Made by a program: the position numbers and the translations under genes
Shown: positions 32,856-40,397 of the stretch, one piece after another
Numbering within the stretch: position 1 is the stretch's first letter
Layout: each line of letters begins with the position of its first letter
From: Caulobacter sp.
GTDB taxonomy: Bacteria; Pseudomonadota; Alphaproteobacteria; Caulobacterales; Caulobacteraceae
Direction of reading: 5' to 3'
DNA: 64,000 nt
Assembly (NCBI GenBank): GCA_030652755.1
Contig: JAUSPV010000097.1
Location: 36,769-100,768 of the forward strand
The notes under the pieces: model-generated
Database searches by the model: none
What the model was told of the DNA's origin: nothing
Seen by the model: the letters and a program-made list of their open reading frames with translations, nothing else

Positions 32856-33263
32856 TCAGAGCCCGGTGCACTGGATCAGCAGCTGGCCCGCCAGCCCGGC
32901 CTTTCGGTGGACGCCCAGCGCCTGGACCTCCGGCGAGGTGGCGATGGCCACGAAGGCCGCCCGGCTGGGATACTCCATGATCGCGGCCACATCCCAGAGC
33001 TCCTCGACCTCTCCAATCACCAGGGCGTCGACCCTGGCGTTGAAGCGCATCTTGCCCCCGCCCGCCTCGACGAGCGCTTTCATCGCCTGGCCGTAGAGCA
33101 TGTAGGCCTCGCGCCCGGAAATGTCGGGGTGGCCCGGCTCCTCGTACCGCGCGCGGTCGTGGAACTTCAGCAGGTTGAGCATGACGATCGGCTCGTCACC
33201 GCCCAGGGCGAGCAGGTTCTGGAGCTGGTCCCCTCTGGGAAGGACGGCGTTTTCGACTTTCAT
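32856..33263 (-). CDS. DUF1330 family protein
   Basis: 135 aa, ferredoxin-like dimeric alpha/beta-barrel type. IVMLNLLKFHDRARYEEPG, SGREAYMLYGQAM, ALVIGEVEELWDVAAIMEYPSRAAFVAIATSPE are the typical DUF1330 segments. Members occur beside catabolic genes; some are thought to be monooxygenase- or isomerase-like. It begins eight bases after the haloalkane dehalogenase stop and ends two bases before the TetR start, so it is an integral member of that operon. Biochemical role unknown. Confidence 0.88.
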   Translation of the reverse strand: MKVENAVLPRGDQLQNLLALGGDEPIVMLNLLKFHDRARYEEPGHPDISGREAYMLYGQAMKALVEAGGGKMRFNARVDALVIGEVEELWDVAAIMEYPSRAAFVAIATSPEVQALGVHRKAGLAGQLLIQCTGL

Positions 33264-33271
33264 GGCGTTTC

Positions 33272-34174
33272 CTATCGCTCGCCCTTGATGAAGGCATTGA
33301 TGACGTCGGCGATCTGGTCGGGGCAGTCTTCCTGCAGGAAGTGGCCGCCGCCCTCGATCGTCACATGCTTGCGGCCCTTCGCGCCCGGCACGCGGGTCTG
33401 GAACACCGCCTCGCCCCCGCCTGTGACCGGATCCTTGTCGCTGAAGGCGGTGAGGAACGGCTTGTCGAACGCCTCCAGCACCGTCCAGGCGGCCTTGTTC
33501 TCCGCCACGGACGCATGCTCGGGCATGACCGGCACGAACGTCGGGAAGATCCGCGCCGCGACCTTGTAGGTCTCGTCCGGATAGGGCGCGTCGTAGGCGG
33601 CGATCTCCTCGGGCGACAACTCGCGCTGGGTCCCCATGTTGACGATCATGCCGGCCGGGAAGACCGGCATCGATTGGCTGAGGTCGAGCCAGGTCTTGAA
33701 GCCGTCGGACATGCCGCTGCCGGTCGGCAGCCCGGTGTTGCCGACGACAACCCGCGCGAACCGCTCAGGGAACGCCGCCACCAGTCGCAGCCCGATCAGG
33801 CCGCCCCAGTCCTGGCAGAACAGGGTGATGTCCTTGAGGTCCAGCGCCAGGAGCCAGGCGCTCATCCAGGCGACGTGGCGCTCGTAGCTGTAGTCTTCCT
33901 TGTCCGCCGGTTTGTCGGAGCGGCCGAAGCCGACCAGGTCCGGCGCCAGCACGCGATGCTCGCCAGACAACCGCGGGATGATCTTGCGGTAGAGGTAGGA
34001 CCACGACGGTTCGCCGTGCATCAGCAGCACCGGCGCCGCGTCGCGGGGGCCCTCGTCGACATAGCCGATCCGAAGGTCGGCGCCTTCGCCGCCCGGAACC
34101 GTCACGTAGTGAGCGGCGAACGGGAAATCGGGCAGTCCGTCGAAACGGTCGTCGGGCGTGCGAAGCACCTTCAC
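33272..34174 (-). CDS. Haloalkane dehalogenase (HLD-I-like alpha/beta hydrolase)
   Basis: 300 aa from a GTG at 34174; SD AGGAGA sits seven bases upstream, whereas the nearby ATG at 34181 is out of frame. [15 protein letters not shown] (53-67; Trp58 one halide ligand), [13 protein letters not shown] with nucleophile Asp122, a cap with [20 protein letters not shown] with the likely acid Asp, and HFLQED with His278. The [10 protein letters not shown] form and downstream acid place it with DhlA-like subfamily I. It hydrolyses C-halogen bonds to alcohols. First gene of a five-gene operon; divergent from an MBL-fold gene. Confidence 0.9.
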   Translation of the reverse strand: MKVLRTPDDRFDGLPDFPFAAHYVTVPGGEGADLRIGYVDEGPRDAAPVLLMHGEPSWSYLYRKIIPRLSGEHRVLAPDLVGFGRSDKPADKEDYSYERHVAWMSAWLLALDLKDITLFCQDWGGLIGLRLVAAFPERFARVVVGNTGLPTGSGMSDGFKTWLDLSQSMPVFPAGMIVNMGTQRELSPEEIAAYDAPYPDETYKVAARIFPTFVPVMPEHASVAENKAAWTVLEAFDKPFLTAFSDKDPVTGGGEAVFQTRVPGAKGRKHVTIEGGGHFLQEDCPDQIADVINAFIKGER

Positions 34175-34221
34175 CGGGCATTCTCCTGGGCATGCGCGGA
34201 CTTGACCGCCGCGATAACTAA

Positions 34222-34238
34222 TGGCACGAATAATGCCA
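34222..34238 (+). promoter_or_regulatory. TGGCA-N7-TGCCA palindrome; sigma-54-like promoter or operator
   Basis: In the 102-bp gap between the dehalogenase and the MBL-fold gene. Read rightward, TGGCACG-AATA-ATGC fits the -24/-12 sigma-54 pattern (GG, ten bases, GC) with a perfect -24 half; the -12 has A for T. It is also a perfect inverted repeat, so an operator is equally possible, and a TATAAT at 34240-34245 follows at once. The sequence does not decide. Confidence 0.4.
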
Positions 34239-34276
34239 ATATAATTCCGGCAATCAAGCGGGAAACGGAGACGGGC

Positions 34277-35344
34277 ATGAAACGCATCCTGGCGGGGCTG
34301 ATCGTCCTGGCGCTTCTCGTGGGCGGCGGCCTCTACGCCGTGCGGGGCAAGCTCGCCGTGAAGCTGGTGGAGCGTCGGGTCGCCGAGGGCATGACCAGCG
34401 ACCTGGCCAGCCGGCTGCCCGACGGCCTGCACGTGCTCATCTGCGGCGCGGGCGGCCCCTTCCCTGACGCCGATCGCGGCGCGCCCTGCACCGCCGTCAT
34501 CGCCGGCAAGCGCCTGTTCATCGTCGACACCGGCGAGGGCGCGGGCCGCACGCTCGGCCGCCTCGGCGTCGGCGGCGACTCGGTGGTGCTGCTGACCCAC
34601 TTCCACTCCGACCACATCGACGGCCTGGGCAACATCGCCCTGATGCGCTGGGGCGGCTCCAACCTGACCACGCCGCTGTCGCTCTACGGCGCGCCAGGCG
34701 TCGAGCGGATCGCCGCCGGCTTCAACGAGGCCTACGCCTTCGACAGCAGCTACCGCACCGCCCACCACGGCGCGGAGGTGATGCCGCCGTCGGGCGCCGG
34801 CATCACGCCGCGGCCGATCGTCATCGCGGCGGGCGCCGACTCCGTCGTCGTGCTGGAAGAGGACGGCGTGAAGATCACCGCCTTCCGGGTCGACCACGGC
34901 CCGGTCGAGCCGGCTCTGGGTTATCGCTTCGACTACAAGGGGCGCAGCGTGGTGATCAGCGGTGACACCTCGGTCTCGCCCGTCGTGGCCGCCCAGTCCA
35001 GGGGCGTCGACCTGCTGGTCCATGAGGCGCTGTCGCCCGAGCTGGTCAAGGTGCTGCAGGACGGGGCCATCCGGGCCGGCCGGCCCAAGCGCGCCAAGAT
35101 CATGGCCGACATCCCCAACTACCACACCAGCCCGCTGGAGGCGGCGCGCATCGCCCAGTCGTCGGGCGCCAAGGCGCTTCTGCTCACCCACATCGTGCCG
35201 CCGCTGCCGCTGCGGGCGCTGGAGGGGCCGTTCCTGGGCAAGGCGCGCGACGCCTACGACGGCCCGCTGTGGATCGCCCGCGACGGCGACCTGCTGTCGA
35301 TGCCCGCCGGCGGGAGCCAGATCGACCGCAGGCGTTTGCGCTGA
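34277..35344 (+). CDS. Exported MBL-fold metallohydrolase
   Basis: 355 aa. An N-terminal hydrophobic helix ([18 protein letters not shown]) acts as signal or anchor. The metal motif [12 protein letters not shown] (His108, His110, Asp112, His113) is complete, with later GDTS (the bridging Asp) and LLTHIVPP (last His). The layout resembles RNase Z/arylsulfatase-type members of the fold that hydrolyse small esters. Divergent from the haloalkane dehalogenase, so both may answer to the same signal. The exact substrate cannot be deduced. Confidence 0.88.
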   Translation: MKRILAGLIVLALLVGGGLYAVRGKLAVKLVERRVAEGMTSDLASRLPDGLHVLICGAGGPFPDADRGAPCTAVIAGKRLFIVDTGEGAGRTLGRLGVGGDSVVLLTHFHSDHIDGLGNIALMRWGGSNLTTPLSLYGAPGVERIAAGFNEAYAFDSSYRTAHHGAEVMPPSGAGITPRPIVIAAGADSVVVLEEDGVKITAFRVDHGPVEPALGYRFDYKGRSVVISGDTSVSPVVAAQSRGVDLLVHEALSPELVKVLQDGAIRAGRPKRAKIMADIPNYHTSPLEAARIAQSSGAKALLLTHIVPPLPLRALEGPFLGKARDAYDGPLWIARDGDLLSMPAGGSQIDRRRLR

Positions 35345-35717
35345 GACCGCCAATCCCGCCAGCTGCGGCGGACAGTTTAGCGACCGCTGAACTGTCTCCA
35401 GTGTCTCCAGCGCCCTCATGACGTGGCCGCGCCTTGCCGCGCCGGCGCGACGATAGGGGGACAGGGCTCGCCCTTCGGCGTCCGCCACGGACGTGGCGCT
35501 GAGGGCGACCGCCCAGGACCAGGCGGCGAAAGTCCTTGGCGGCCTTGGCCTTGCGGGGACTGGGCAGGATGTCGGGAGCGTCGCATTCCACCAGTATGAC
35601 GCCGCCCTGGACCGTGCGGATCGATCAGCCGGGCGGCTCTGGCCGGGATGTCTCGCAAAGGGGCGAAATGTCTCGCTTTGTCTCCGGAGTATATGTCTCC
35701 AGAGTCTCGCGTCCGGC
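35345..35717. other. 373-bp convergent gap with hairpin and repeated TGTCTC
   Basis: No gene is supported here. A hairpin at 35372-35396 (GACAGTTTAGC and GCTGAACTGTC, one wobble, GACC loop) lies 28 bp after the MBL stop, without a T run. Six TGTCTC copies occur at 35393, 35402, 35649, 35669, 35679 and 35694, in two groups at opposite ends of the gap. This layout recalls multiple transposase-binding repeats at insertion-sequence ends, but no transposase or terminal inverted repeat is visible. Minus-strand frames between the two groups are Arg/Pro-rich and do not look like protein. Confidence 0.5.
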
Positions 35718-36518
35718 TCAGGACGCGGCGGTGCGCAGATGGTGCAGGGCGATGCCCGAGGTGGTCGCCACATTCAGCGAGTCAAAGCCGCCGGCCATCG
35801 GGATCGACACCGTCCGGCAGCGGGCCAGGACCTCCGCCGGCAGTCCCGGCCCCTCGGCGCCCAGCAGCAGGGCCACGCGGGACAGCGGCACAAACCTGTG
35901 CAGCGCCGTTTCGCCGGCCGGACTGAGCGCCACCGGCTCCAGCCCGTGGCGCAGCAGCGTCTCGACCATATCGCCCTGGGCCGTGGCGAACGGAACCGTC
36001 AGGACGCCGCCGACCGAGACCCGGATGGCCTTGCGGTAGAGCGGATCACAACAGGCCCCGTCGAGCAGGACCGCATCGACCCCGAACGCGGCGGCGTTGC
36101 GGAACAGCCCGCCCATGTTGTCGTGGTTGCCGATGCCCGACAGCGCCATTACCAGCGCCCGCTCCCCCAGTGTGGCGAGCAGGTCGTTCGCCGCCACCGC
36201 CGGCGCCCGCTCGGCGATGGCCAGGATGCCGCGATGCAGCTCGAAGCCCGCGATGGCGTCCAGCACAGGCTGGTCGGCCAGGTAGACCGGCAGGTCGTCA
36301 GGCAGGGTCTGGAGAATGGGCTCCAGCTTCAGCCGGCGCTTCGGCGCGATGAGCACGGAGAGGGGTCTGTGGCGCTGCTGGCCGGCCAGGACGCGCAGCA
36401 CCGTCTCGCCCTCGGCGACGAACAGACCCCGGCGACCGACGAGGTCCCGCTCGCGGATGTCGCGATAGGCCTCGATCCGCGGATCGGCGGGGTCGTCGAT
36501 GGAGATGAAGTCAGGCAC
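35718..36518 (-). CDS. TrmH/SpoU family RNA 2'-O-methyltransferase
   Basis: 266 aa. SPOUT knot motifs are complete: [25 protein letters not shown] (motif 1), [11 protein letters not shown] (motif 2) and [20 protein letters not shown] (motif 3). An N-terminal substrate-binding domain precedes them ([15 protein letters not shown]). It methylates a ribose 2'-OH in rRNA or tRNA with SAM. The RNA target is not evident: the close relatives TrmH, RlmB and TsnR differ mainly in the N-domain. It has a 20-bp perfect palindrome 19 bp upstream. Housekeeping gene, separate from the catabolic blocks. Confidence 0.93.
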   Translation of the reverse strand: MPDFISIDDPADPRIEAYRDIRERDLVGRRGLFVAEGETVLRVLAGQQRHRPLSVLIAPKRRLKLEPILQTLPDDLPVYLADQPVLDAIAGFELHRGILAIAERAPAVAANDLLATLGERALVMALSGIGNHDNMGGLFRNAAAFGVDAVLLDGACCDPLYRKAIRVSVGGVLTVPFATAQGDMVETLLRHGLEPVALSPAGETALHRFVPLSRVALLLGAEGPGLPAEVLARCRTVSIPMAGGFDSLNVATTSGIALHHLRTAAS

Positions 36519-36536
36519 CGCGCAGCGATAGCGCCC

Positions 36537-36556
36537 CGCTGGCCCATGGGCCAGCG
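36537..36556. repeat. 20-bp perfect palindrome before the methyltransferase gene
   Basis: CGCTGGCCCATGGGCCAGCG is its own reverse complement. It lies in the 82-bp gap between the MarR stop (36601) and the methyltransferase start (36518) on the minus strand. It could be a hairpin ending the marR transcript (no T run), a leader hairpin, or an operator. Confidence 0.6.
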
Positions 36557-36600
36557 CATCGGGGCGTCCGGCCAGAAAGGCGACCCGCCGAGGTCGGGGG

Positions 36601-37134
36601 TCAGCCCCCGTCTTCCGCGGCGGGTTCCGGCAGGCCGATCAGCTTGGCCACGGCGGCGGGATCCTCGAGCAGGTTGCCGACGACCTGCTGCAGCACGCGG
36701 GCCGCCTCGCGCAGGCGGACCGGGTCGATGCCCTGGGCCGCCTTGTGCTGCAGGGCGTAGAATACGCGCTTGCCATCGTCGAGCGCGCGAACGCCGGCCT
36801 CGGTGAGGCTGATCCGCACCTGACGGCGGTCTTCCGGCGGCGTCACGCGCACCGCGAGTCCGACGGCCACCAGCTGGTCGACGGTGCGGGTGAGGGTCGT
36901 GCGGTCGACGGCGCTGGCCCCGGCCAGTTCGTTCATCGTGCAGGGTTGCAGCCGGTCGATGATCAGCAGCGCCCGCCAGCTGACCAGCGAAAGGCCCATC
37001 GCCTTCAGGGCCTTGTCGCCGGCCGCGTCGTTGCGGCGCACCGCCTGGAACAGCATCAGGAAGAGGTAGACCGGAACGTCGGCGATGAACTCGCCTTCCG
37101 GGTCGACGGTGGCGAAACGCTCCACCTCGGTCAT
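36601..37134 (-). CDS. MarR family regulator, second of a tandem pair
   Basis: 177 aa winged-helix protein. LSLVSWRALLIIDRLQPCTMNELAGASAVDRTTLTRTVDQLVAVGLAVRVTPPEDRRQVRISLTEAG holds the recognition helix (TLTRTVDQL) and the wing (DRRQVRISLT). The ATG overlaps the stop of the preceding marR gene (ATGA). The nine residues TLTRTVDQL are identical in the two proteins, so they may bind the same site or form a heterodimer. N- and C-terminal dimer helices differ in sequence. Neither target nor ligand can be assigned. Confidence 0.9.
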   Translation of the reverse strand: MTEVERFATVDPEGEFIADVPVYLFLMLFQAVRRNDAAGDKALKAMGLSLVSWRALLIIDRLQPCTMNELAGASAVDRTTLTRTVDQLVAVGLAVRVTPPEDRRQVRISLTEAGVRALDDGKRVFYALQHKAAQGIDPVRLREAARVLQQVVGNLLEDPAAVAKLIGLPEPAAEDGG

Positions 37135-37622
37135 GCGCGGCCGACCTTCTCGAAACGCAGGATGCTGTCAGCCCATTCCGGATCGTCGATGACGTTGCGC
37201 ACGACCTTGCGCAGCAGTTCTTCGAGCGCCTGCATTTCGTCGTGGCCGACGCCCTTGAGCGCCTTCTCGTTGAAGCCGATCACCGCCTCGATCGCGATCT
37301 GGTAGGCGCCCAGGCCGGCCGGGGTAAGCGACATGAGCGTCTGCCGACGATCGCGCGAATCCTCCCGGCGCACCACCAGCCCCGCGTCAGCCAACTGATC
37401 GACGGTGCGGGTCAGCGTGGTTCGATCGATGGCGCAGAAGTCAGCCACCAGACCCATGGAGGACTCTTCCAGGCGATTGAGAATGGAGAGAATCCGCCAC
37501 TTGGGGATCGTCAGGCCCAGCCGGCCGAGCACCTCGCCGAGCACCAGCTCCCGCTGCTTCACCAGATGGTACTGCAGATAGAAGAAGTACTCCGGCGGCA
37601 CCAGCGGCTGCGGAAAACTCAT
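37131..37622 (-). CDS. MarR family regulator, first of a tandem pair
   Basis: 163 aa from ATG 37622 with SD AAGAGG nine bases upstream; the longer in-frame extension is rejected. LTIPKWRILSILNRLEESSMGLVADFCAIDRTTLTRTVDQLADAGLVVRREDSRDRRQTLMSLTPAG is the winged helix. N-terminal PPEYFFYLQYHLVKQRELVLGEVL forms the dimer helix. The upstream 312-bp gap has AT-rich inverted repeats that are plausible self-operators. Translationally coupled to the second marR. No enzyme or pump gene of the usual mar type is adjacent. Confidence 0.9.
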   Translation of the reverse strand: MSFPQPLVPPEYFFYLQYHLVKQRELVLGEVLGRLGLTIPKWRILSILNRLEESSMGLVADFCAIDRTTLTRTVDQLADAGLVVRREDSRDRRQTLMSLTPAGLGAYQIAIEAVIGFNEKALKGVGHDEMQALEELLRKVVRNVIDDPEWADSILRFEKVGRA

Positions 37623-37934
37623 CGCTGTACGCCTCTTCGATCTCTCGGCCGTTACTGACGCCGCCGTCATCGAGCGCGGTTCGGCGATGAGACGACCATG
37701 TTCCCGGCGCGGGGGCAAGTGCAATCACACGTAATGCAACAGCAAAAGGTGTATTACCCGATATATGCATTTGCACCTTTTTGTTGACACCGGTGTTCGG
37801 TGGACATATCAGGCCCGCCAGTAGCGTAGGTTTGCGCCCGGGGACGCGGGGCGCACGCCGGTGTCCGCGTCGATGTTGCGGGGGATCTCCCACTGTCCAC
37901 GCTTGCCGACCCTGCCCTGGCTGACGATCTTCGC
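37623..37934. promoter_or_regulatory. 312-bp regulatory gap upstream of the marR pair
   Basis: CAACAGCAAAAGGTG (37737-37751) faces CACCTTTTTGTTG (37774-37786): thirteen pairs with a two-base bulge. TTGACA (37784-37789) and TATCAG (37807-37812), 17 bp apart, form a rightward promoter candidate. The palindrome ACACCGGTGT (37787-37796) overlaps this promoter and looks like an operator. The central part (37744-37786) is far more AT-rich than the surroundings. The candidate rightward transcript would cover the small frame at 37935, and MarR self-regulation would act leftward. All assignments are from pattern only. Confidence 0.5.
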
Positions 37935-38252
37935 GTGCGGCTCGACGCGCTGGATATCGATGTCAGCTGCGCGCTGAGCTTCTCCCGCGCGACGCTCTGC
38001 GCCCTGGCGGCGATGTCGCGAGAAGCCCGGGACGCCATCGACCGTTGCCTGGGCGACGAGGCCGCCATCGTTCGGATCGAGGACCTCGACGGCAGCGCCG
38101 CCGTGGCCGCCACGCTCAACGAGGCCCGCCACCAGATCCGCTCCGTCCGCGACGACCTGTCGGCCGGGGCGACGCGAGACCTTGAGCGCGTGCTGGTGGA
38201 AAGCGCCGCCGACCTGCGGAGCGCGCGAGCCCCGGCGGCCGGTCTCGACTGA
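37935..38252 (+). CDS. Hypothetical helical protein (doubtful)
   Basis: 105 aa from a GTG. No convincing SD precedes it, and the frame stays open back to 37830 without a better start. Composition is protein-like: alternating acidic/basic helix (MSREARDAIDRCLGDEA, NEARHQIRSVRDDLSAG), codon third positions GC-rich. No family recognised. A promoter candidate at 37784-37812 points towards it. An opposite-strand frame over the same DNA is Ser/Arg-rich and less convincing. It may be a small cytosolic protein or merely a fortuitous frame. Confidence 0.4.
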   Translation: MRLDALDIDVSCALSFSRATLCALAAMSREARDAIDRCLGDEAAIVRIEDLDGSAAVAATLNEARHQIRSVRDDLSAGATRDLERVLVESAADLRSARAPAAGLD

Positions 38253-38325
38253 AATCCCAGAGGTTCCCCGGACGGCCCCAACAGGCCGGTCTGGATCCGG
38301 CTATCCCCCCAGCAGCCGGGTCCTG

Positions 38326-38355
38326 CTCTCCGGTCCGCGTCCGCGGGCCGGAGAG
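38326..38355. terminator. Strong hairpin between the small gene and cheE
   Basis: CTCTCCGGTCCGC (38326-38338) and GCGGGCCGGAGAG (38343-38355) pair over 13 bp with one wobble, around a short loop. It is 21 bp after the cheE stop on the minus strand and 74 bp after the stop of the plus-strand frame. No T run. Probably the end of the che transcript. Confidence 0.5.
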
Positions 38356-38376
38356 TCGGGGGCGATCATGCGTGAC

Positions 38377-38838
38377 TCAGGCTTCGGCCGGCGTCTCGCC
38401 CGCCAGACGCTTGTTCATCTCTTCCAGGGACGCCAGCATGCCTTCCTGTGACGCGACCGGATCGGTGTCGTCCAGCAGGCGGCCGATGGCGTTGCCGTAG
38501 AGCGCACCCAGTTCGGGTCTCCAGCGGTCGCCCATCAGGTCGACGGCATGGGCGAACAGTCCGCCGCAGCGCGACAGCCGCACCATCCCCGCCGCGCCGC
38601 CGACGCCCAGGATGCCGTTGGCCAGCCAGCTGAGCCGCGCCTTGTCGGGATCAGGCTGTTCGCTGAGCCGCATGATCTCGGCGACCCAGTCCTTGACCGA
38701 TTTGCGCATGTCGGCGCCGGCGTCGAGGACGACCTGCCCGCCGCGGTCCGCCGCCGTGTCGACGCTGAGGCCGAAGCGGACATCGACGGAGTCGGCGAGC
38801 CGGTTGGCCGGCTTGAAGAAGCGTGCAGCGCTGGTCAC
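38377..38838 (-). CDS. cheE: CheE-like protein, last gene of the che operon
   Basis: 153 aa. Identified by position (after cheYIII, as in Caulobacter) and general sequence: FFKPANRLADSVDVRFGLSVD, KSVKDWVAEIMRLSEQPD, then a Gly-rich segment and LLDDTDPVASQEGMLASLEEMNKRLAG. No enzymatic motif. CheE is an accessory protein of the Caulobacter main che cluster whose biochemical role is unclear. Its ATG overlaps the cheYIII stop (ATGA). A hairpin follows the stop. Confidence 0.75.
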   Translation of the reverse strand: MTSAARFFKPANRLADSVDVRFGLSVDTAADRGGQVVLDAGADMRKSVKDWVAEIMRLSEQPDPDKARLSWLANGILGVGGAAGMVRLSRCGGLFAHAVDLMGDRWRPELGALYGNAIGRLLDDTDPVASQEGMLASLEEMNKRLAGETPAEA

Positions 38839-39446
38839 AGTTTCACCCTCGTCGGCTTCATGAGCAAATCGATCTCGTTCTGGGACATGTTCGGTTCGAC
38901 CGCCGCCCCGATTTTCGCGTTCAGGTCGTCGTGACGGCGCCCCTTGGTCCCGACCGGCGGACCGAAGGCCTTGAAGCGCCGGTCAGGGCCGCAGTAGCCC
39001 TCCGCCTCGACGAACAGCCGCTTGTCGCGACCCAGCCAGATGATCCGCTGCAGCAGGACCGGCGGCGTCACCGGCTTGGCCAGCACGAAGTTCGCGCCGC
39101 TGTCCCGGGCCTTGTGGACCTGGTCCATCCGCGTGCCGCTGGTGACCACCAGGACCGAGGTGGCGCGGTTGAAATCCGGTCCCTCGCGGCGCAGCCAGCG
39201 AATGAAGTCAAAGCCGGCGCCGTTGGCCAGCGCGGCCTCGACCAGGATGAGGTCGAACTCCGACCCGCCGGCCGCCGCCTTGGCGTCGCGCAGGTTGCCG
39301 ACCTTGGTCTGACGGCGCAAGTCAAAGCTGCCCAGCACGTTGGACAGCAGGTTCAGGTGCACCTGGTTGTCGTCGAGCAACAAGGCTCGGGCTCGGGTCA
39401 GGTCGACCTTGGCGGTGGCGGCGACGGGGCTCTGCGTTTCGTTCAT
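38835..39446 (-). CDS. CheY-like receiver with extended Arg-rich tail (CheYIII/CleA-like)
   Basis: 203 aa from ATG 39446. The receiver fold spans about residues 18-140, with acidic Asp25/Asp26, Thr102 and Lys124 (VLAKPVTPP). The expected phospho-acceptor position reads LILVEAAL, with Glu70 where Asp is normal, so it probably cannot be phosphorylated in the usual way. The C-terminal 60 residues (GPDRRFKAF, TKGRRHDD) extend past a normal CheY. In Caulobacter the gene in this position belongs to the Cle group of c-di-GMP-binding CheY-like motor regulators with an Arg-rich segment; that this homologue does the same is inference. Confidence 0.82.
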   Translation of the reverse strand: MNETQSPVAATAKVDLTRARALLLDDNQVHLNLLSNVLGSFDLRRQTKVGNLRDAKAAAGGSEFDLILVEAALANGAGFDFIRWLRREGPDFNRATSVLVVTSGTRMDQVHKARDSGANFVLAKPVTPPVLLQRIIWLGRDKRLFVEAEGYCGPDRRFKAFGPPVGTKGRRHDDLNAKIGAAVEPNMSQNEIDLLMKPTRVKL

Positions 39447-39453
39447 CTGCGCC

Positions 39454-39837
39454 TCAGAAGAGGTCAAAGTCTCCGGACTCGAACACATCGGCCGGGGCCT
39501 CCTCGTCCGCGGCGTGCGCGGTGAGACGGTCAGCCATATCCTGAAGCGGAATGGCCCCCAGAGCGGCGGTCAGGTCCACGGCTGGATCGAACGCTACTGT
39601 CGCCACGACGTGGCGGATGAAATGGGTGAGCACGCCGAGGCGTTGCGACACCAGGTCGAGGGTCTGCAGCTCGCGCACCAGGACCGCGTCCAGGTGGGCG
39701 GCGTGCTCGGGCACATGGCAGATGCTCTGTACGCGCAGCAGATGCGCCTCCAGGAGCGCCAGCTCGTGGGCGACGCCCCCGAGCGCGCCATTGAGGCCGT
39801 GCGGCAGATCCTGTGCTGGACGGGCGACCGCGGACAT
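39454..39837 (-). CDS. cheU: CheU-like protein
   Basis: 127 aa. Largely helical (LNGALGGVAHELALLEAHLLRVQSI, LQTLDLVSQRLGVLTHFIRHVV), with an acidic C-terminus EEAPADVFESGDFDLF; the ending is echoed by CheD (GDLELF). Named from its place between cheD and cheYIII, as in the Caulobacter main cluster. Its ATG overlaps the cheD stop by one base (TGATG). The function of CheU is not established; it may bind other Che proteins through the acidic tail. Confidence 0.75.
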   Translation of the reverse strand: MSAVARPAQDLPHGLNGALGGVAHELALLEAHLLRVQSICHVPEHAAHLDAVLVRELQTLDLVSQRLGVLTHFIRHVVATVAFDPAVDLTAALGAIPLQDMADRLTAHAADEEAPADVFESGDFDLF

Positions 39838-40397
39838 CAGAACAGCTCCAGATCGCCGGTGTTGTCGGCCGGCGGCGGCACGGCCAGCTTGCGCTCGCGG
39901 ACGAACACCGACGGATCGGCGTCGGTCAGCAGCCGCTGCATCGCCTGGCCGGTCGTGGGGCGGTAGCGGATGCGGCGGGCGCAGGTCCCGCCGGTGTCTC
40001 CGCCGATCACGGCGATGCCTTCGGCCTGCAGGAAGCGCTTGGCGAAGGCGGCGTTTTCCGCGCCGATGTTGCGCAGCCGGTCGAACATGCTGGCGCCGCC
40101 GAACAGTTTGGCTTCCAGCCGGTCGCGGCGCGCGCCGGCGCGCAACAGGCTGTTGATCAGAATTTCCATGGCGTTGACGCCGTAGCGCTTGGCCTCTTCG
40201 GCATCGCCGCTGCCGTCACCGTCAGGGAGGAGGAAGTGGTTCATGCCGCCCAGACCCCGTTCGGGATCCCGGATGCACGCGGCGATGCACGAGCCGAGCA
40301 CGGTGCTCATCACCACGTCGGAAGAATCCGACACATGATGCTCGCCCTGCCCGACATGCAGCGTCCGCTCGCCCGTTCCGTCCAACCCAATGCTCAT
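39837..40397 (-). CDS. cheD: Chemoreceptor glutamine deamidase CheD
   Basis: 186 aa. Catalytic core: STVLGSCIAACIRDPERGLGGMNHFLLP, with the Cys of GSC, the His of NHF and a following Thr, the CheD triad. LFGGASMF and NIGAENAAFAKRFL are further family segments. CheD deamidates specific Gln residues of chemoreceptors, setting up methylation by CheR. The C-terminal GDLELF tail is acidic. Overlaps cheYII (ATGA) and cheU (TGATG), so the genes are translationally linked. Confidence 0.93.
   Translation of the reverse strand: MSIGLDGTGERTLHVGQGEHHVSDSSDVVMSTVLGSCIAACIRDPERGLGGMNHFLLPDGDGSGDAEEAKRYGVNAMEILINSLLRAGARRDRLEAKLFGGASMFDRLRNIGAENAAFAKRFLQAEGIAVIGGDTGGTCARRIRYRPTTGQAMQRLLTDADPSVFVRERKLAVPPPADNTGDLELF

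Noticed and set aside
33341-35344. 667-codon frame as a fusion upstream of the MBL-fold protein
   Set aside because: The first half is antisense to the dehalogenase gene; ATG 34277 opens a signal sequence and a normal-length enzyme.
33272-35773. 833-codon frame as a dehalogenase fusion
   Set aside because: The N-terminal 530 codons are antisense to the MBL-fold gene. The GTG at 34174 has a proper SD and gives a normal 300-aa dehalogenase.
37754-38281. Minus-strand frame opposite the small gene at 37935
   Set aside because: Ser/Arg/Ala-rich text without SD or family likeness; the plus-strand frame looks more protein-like.
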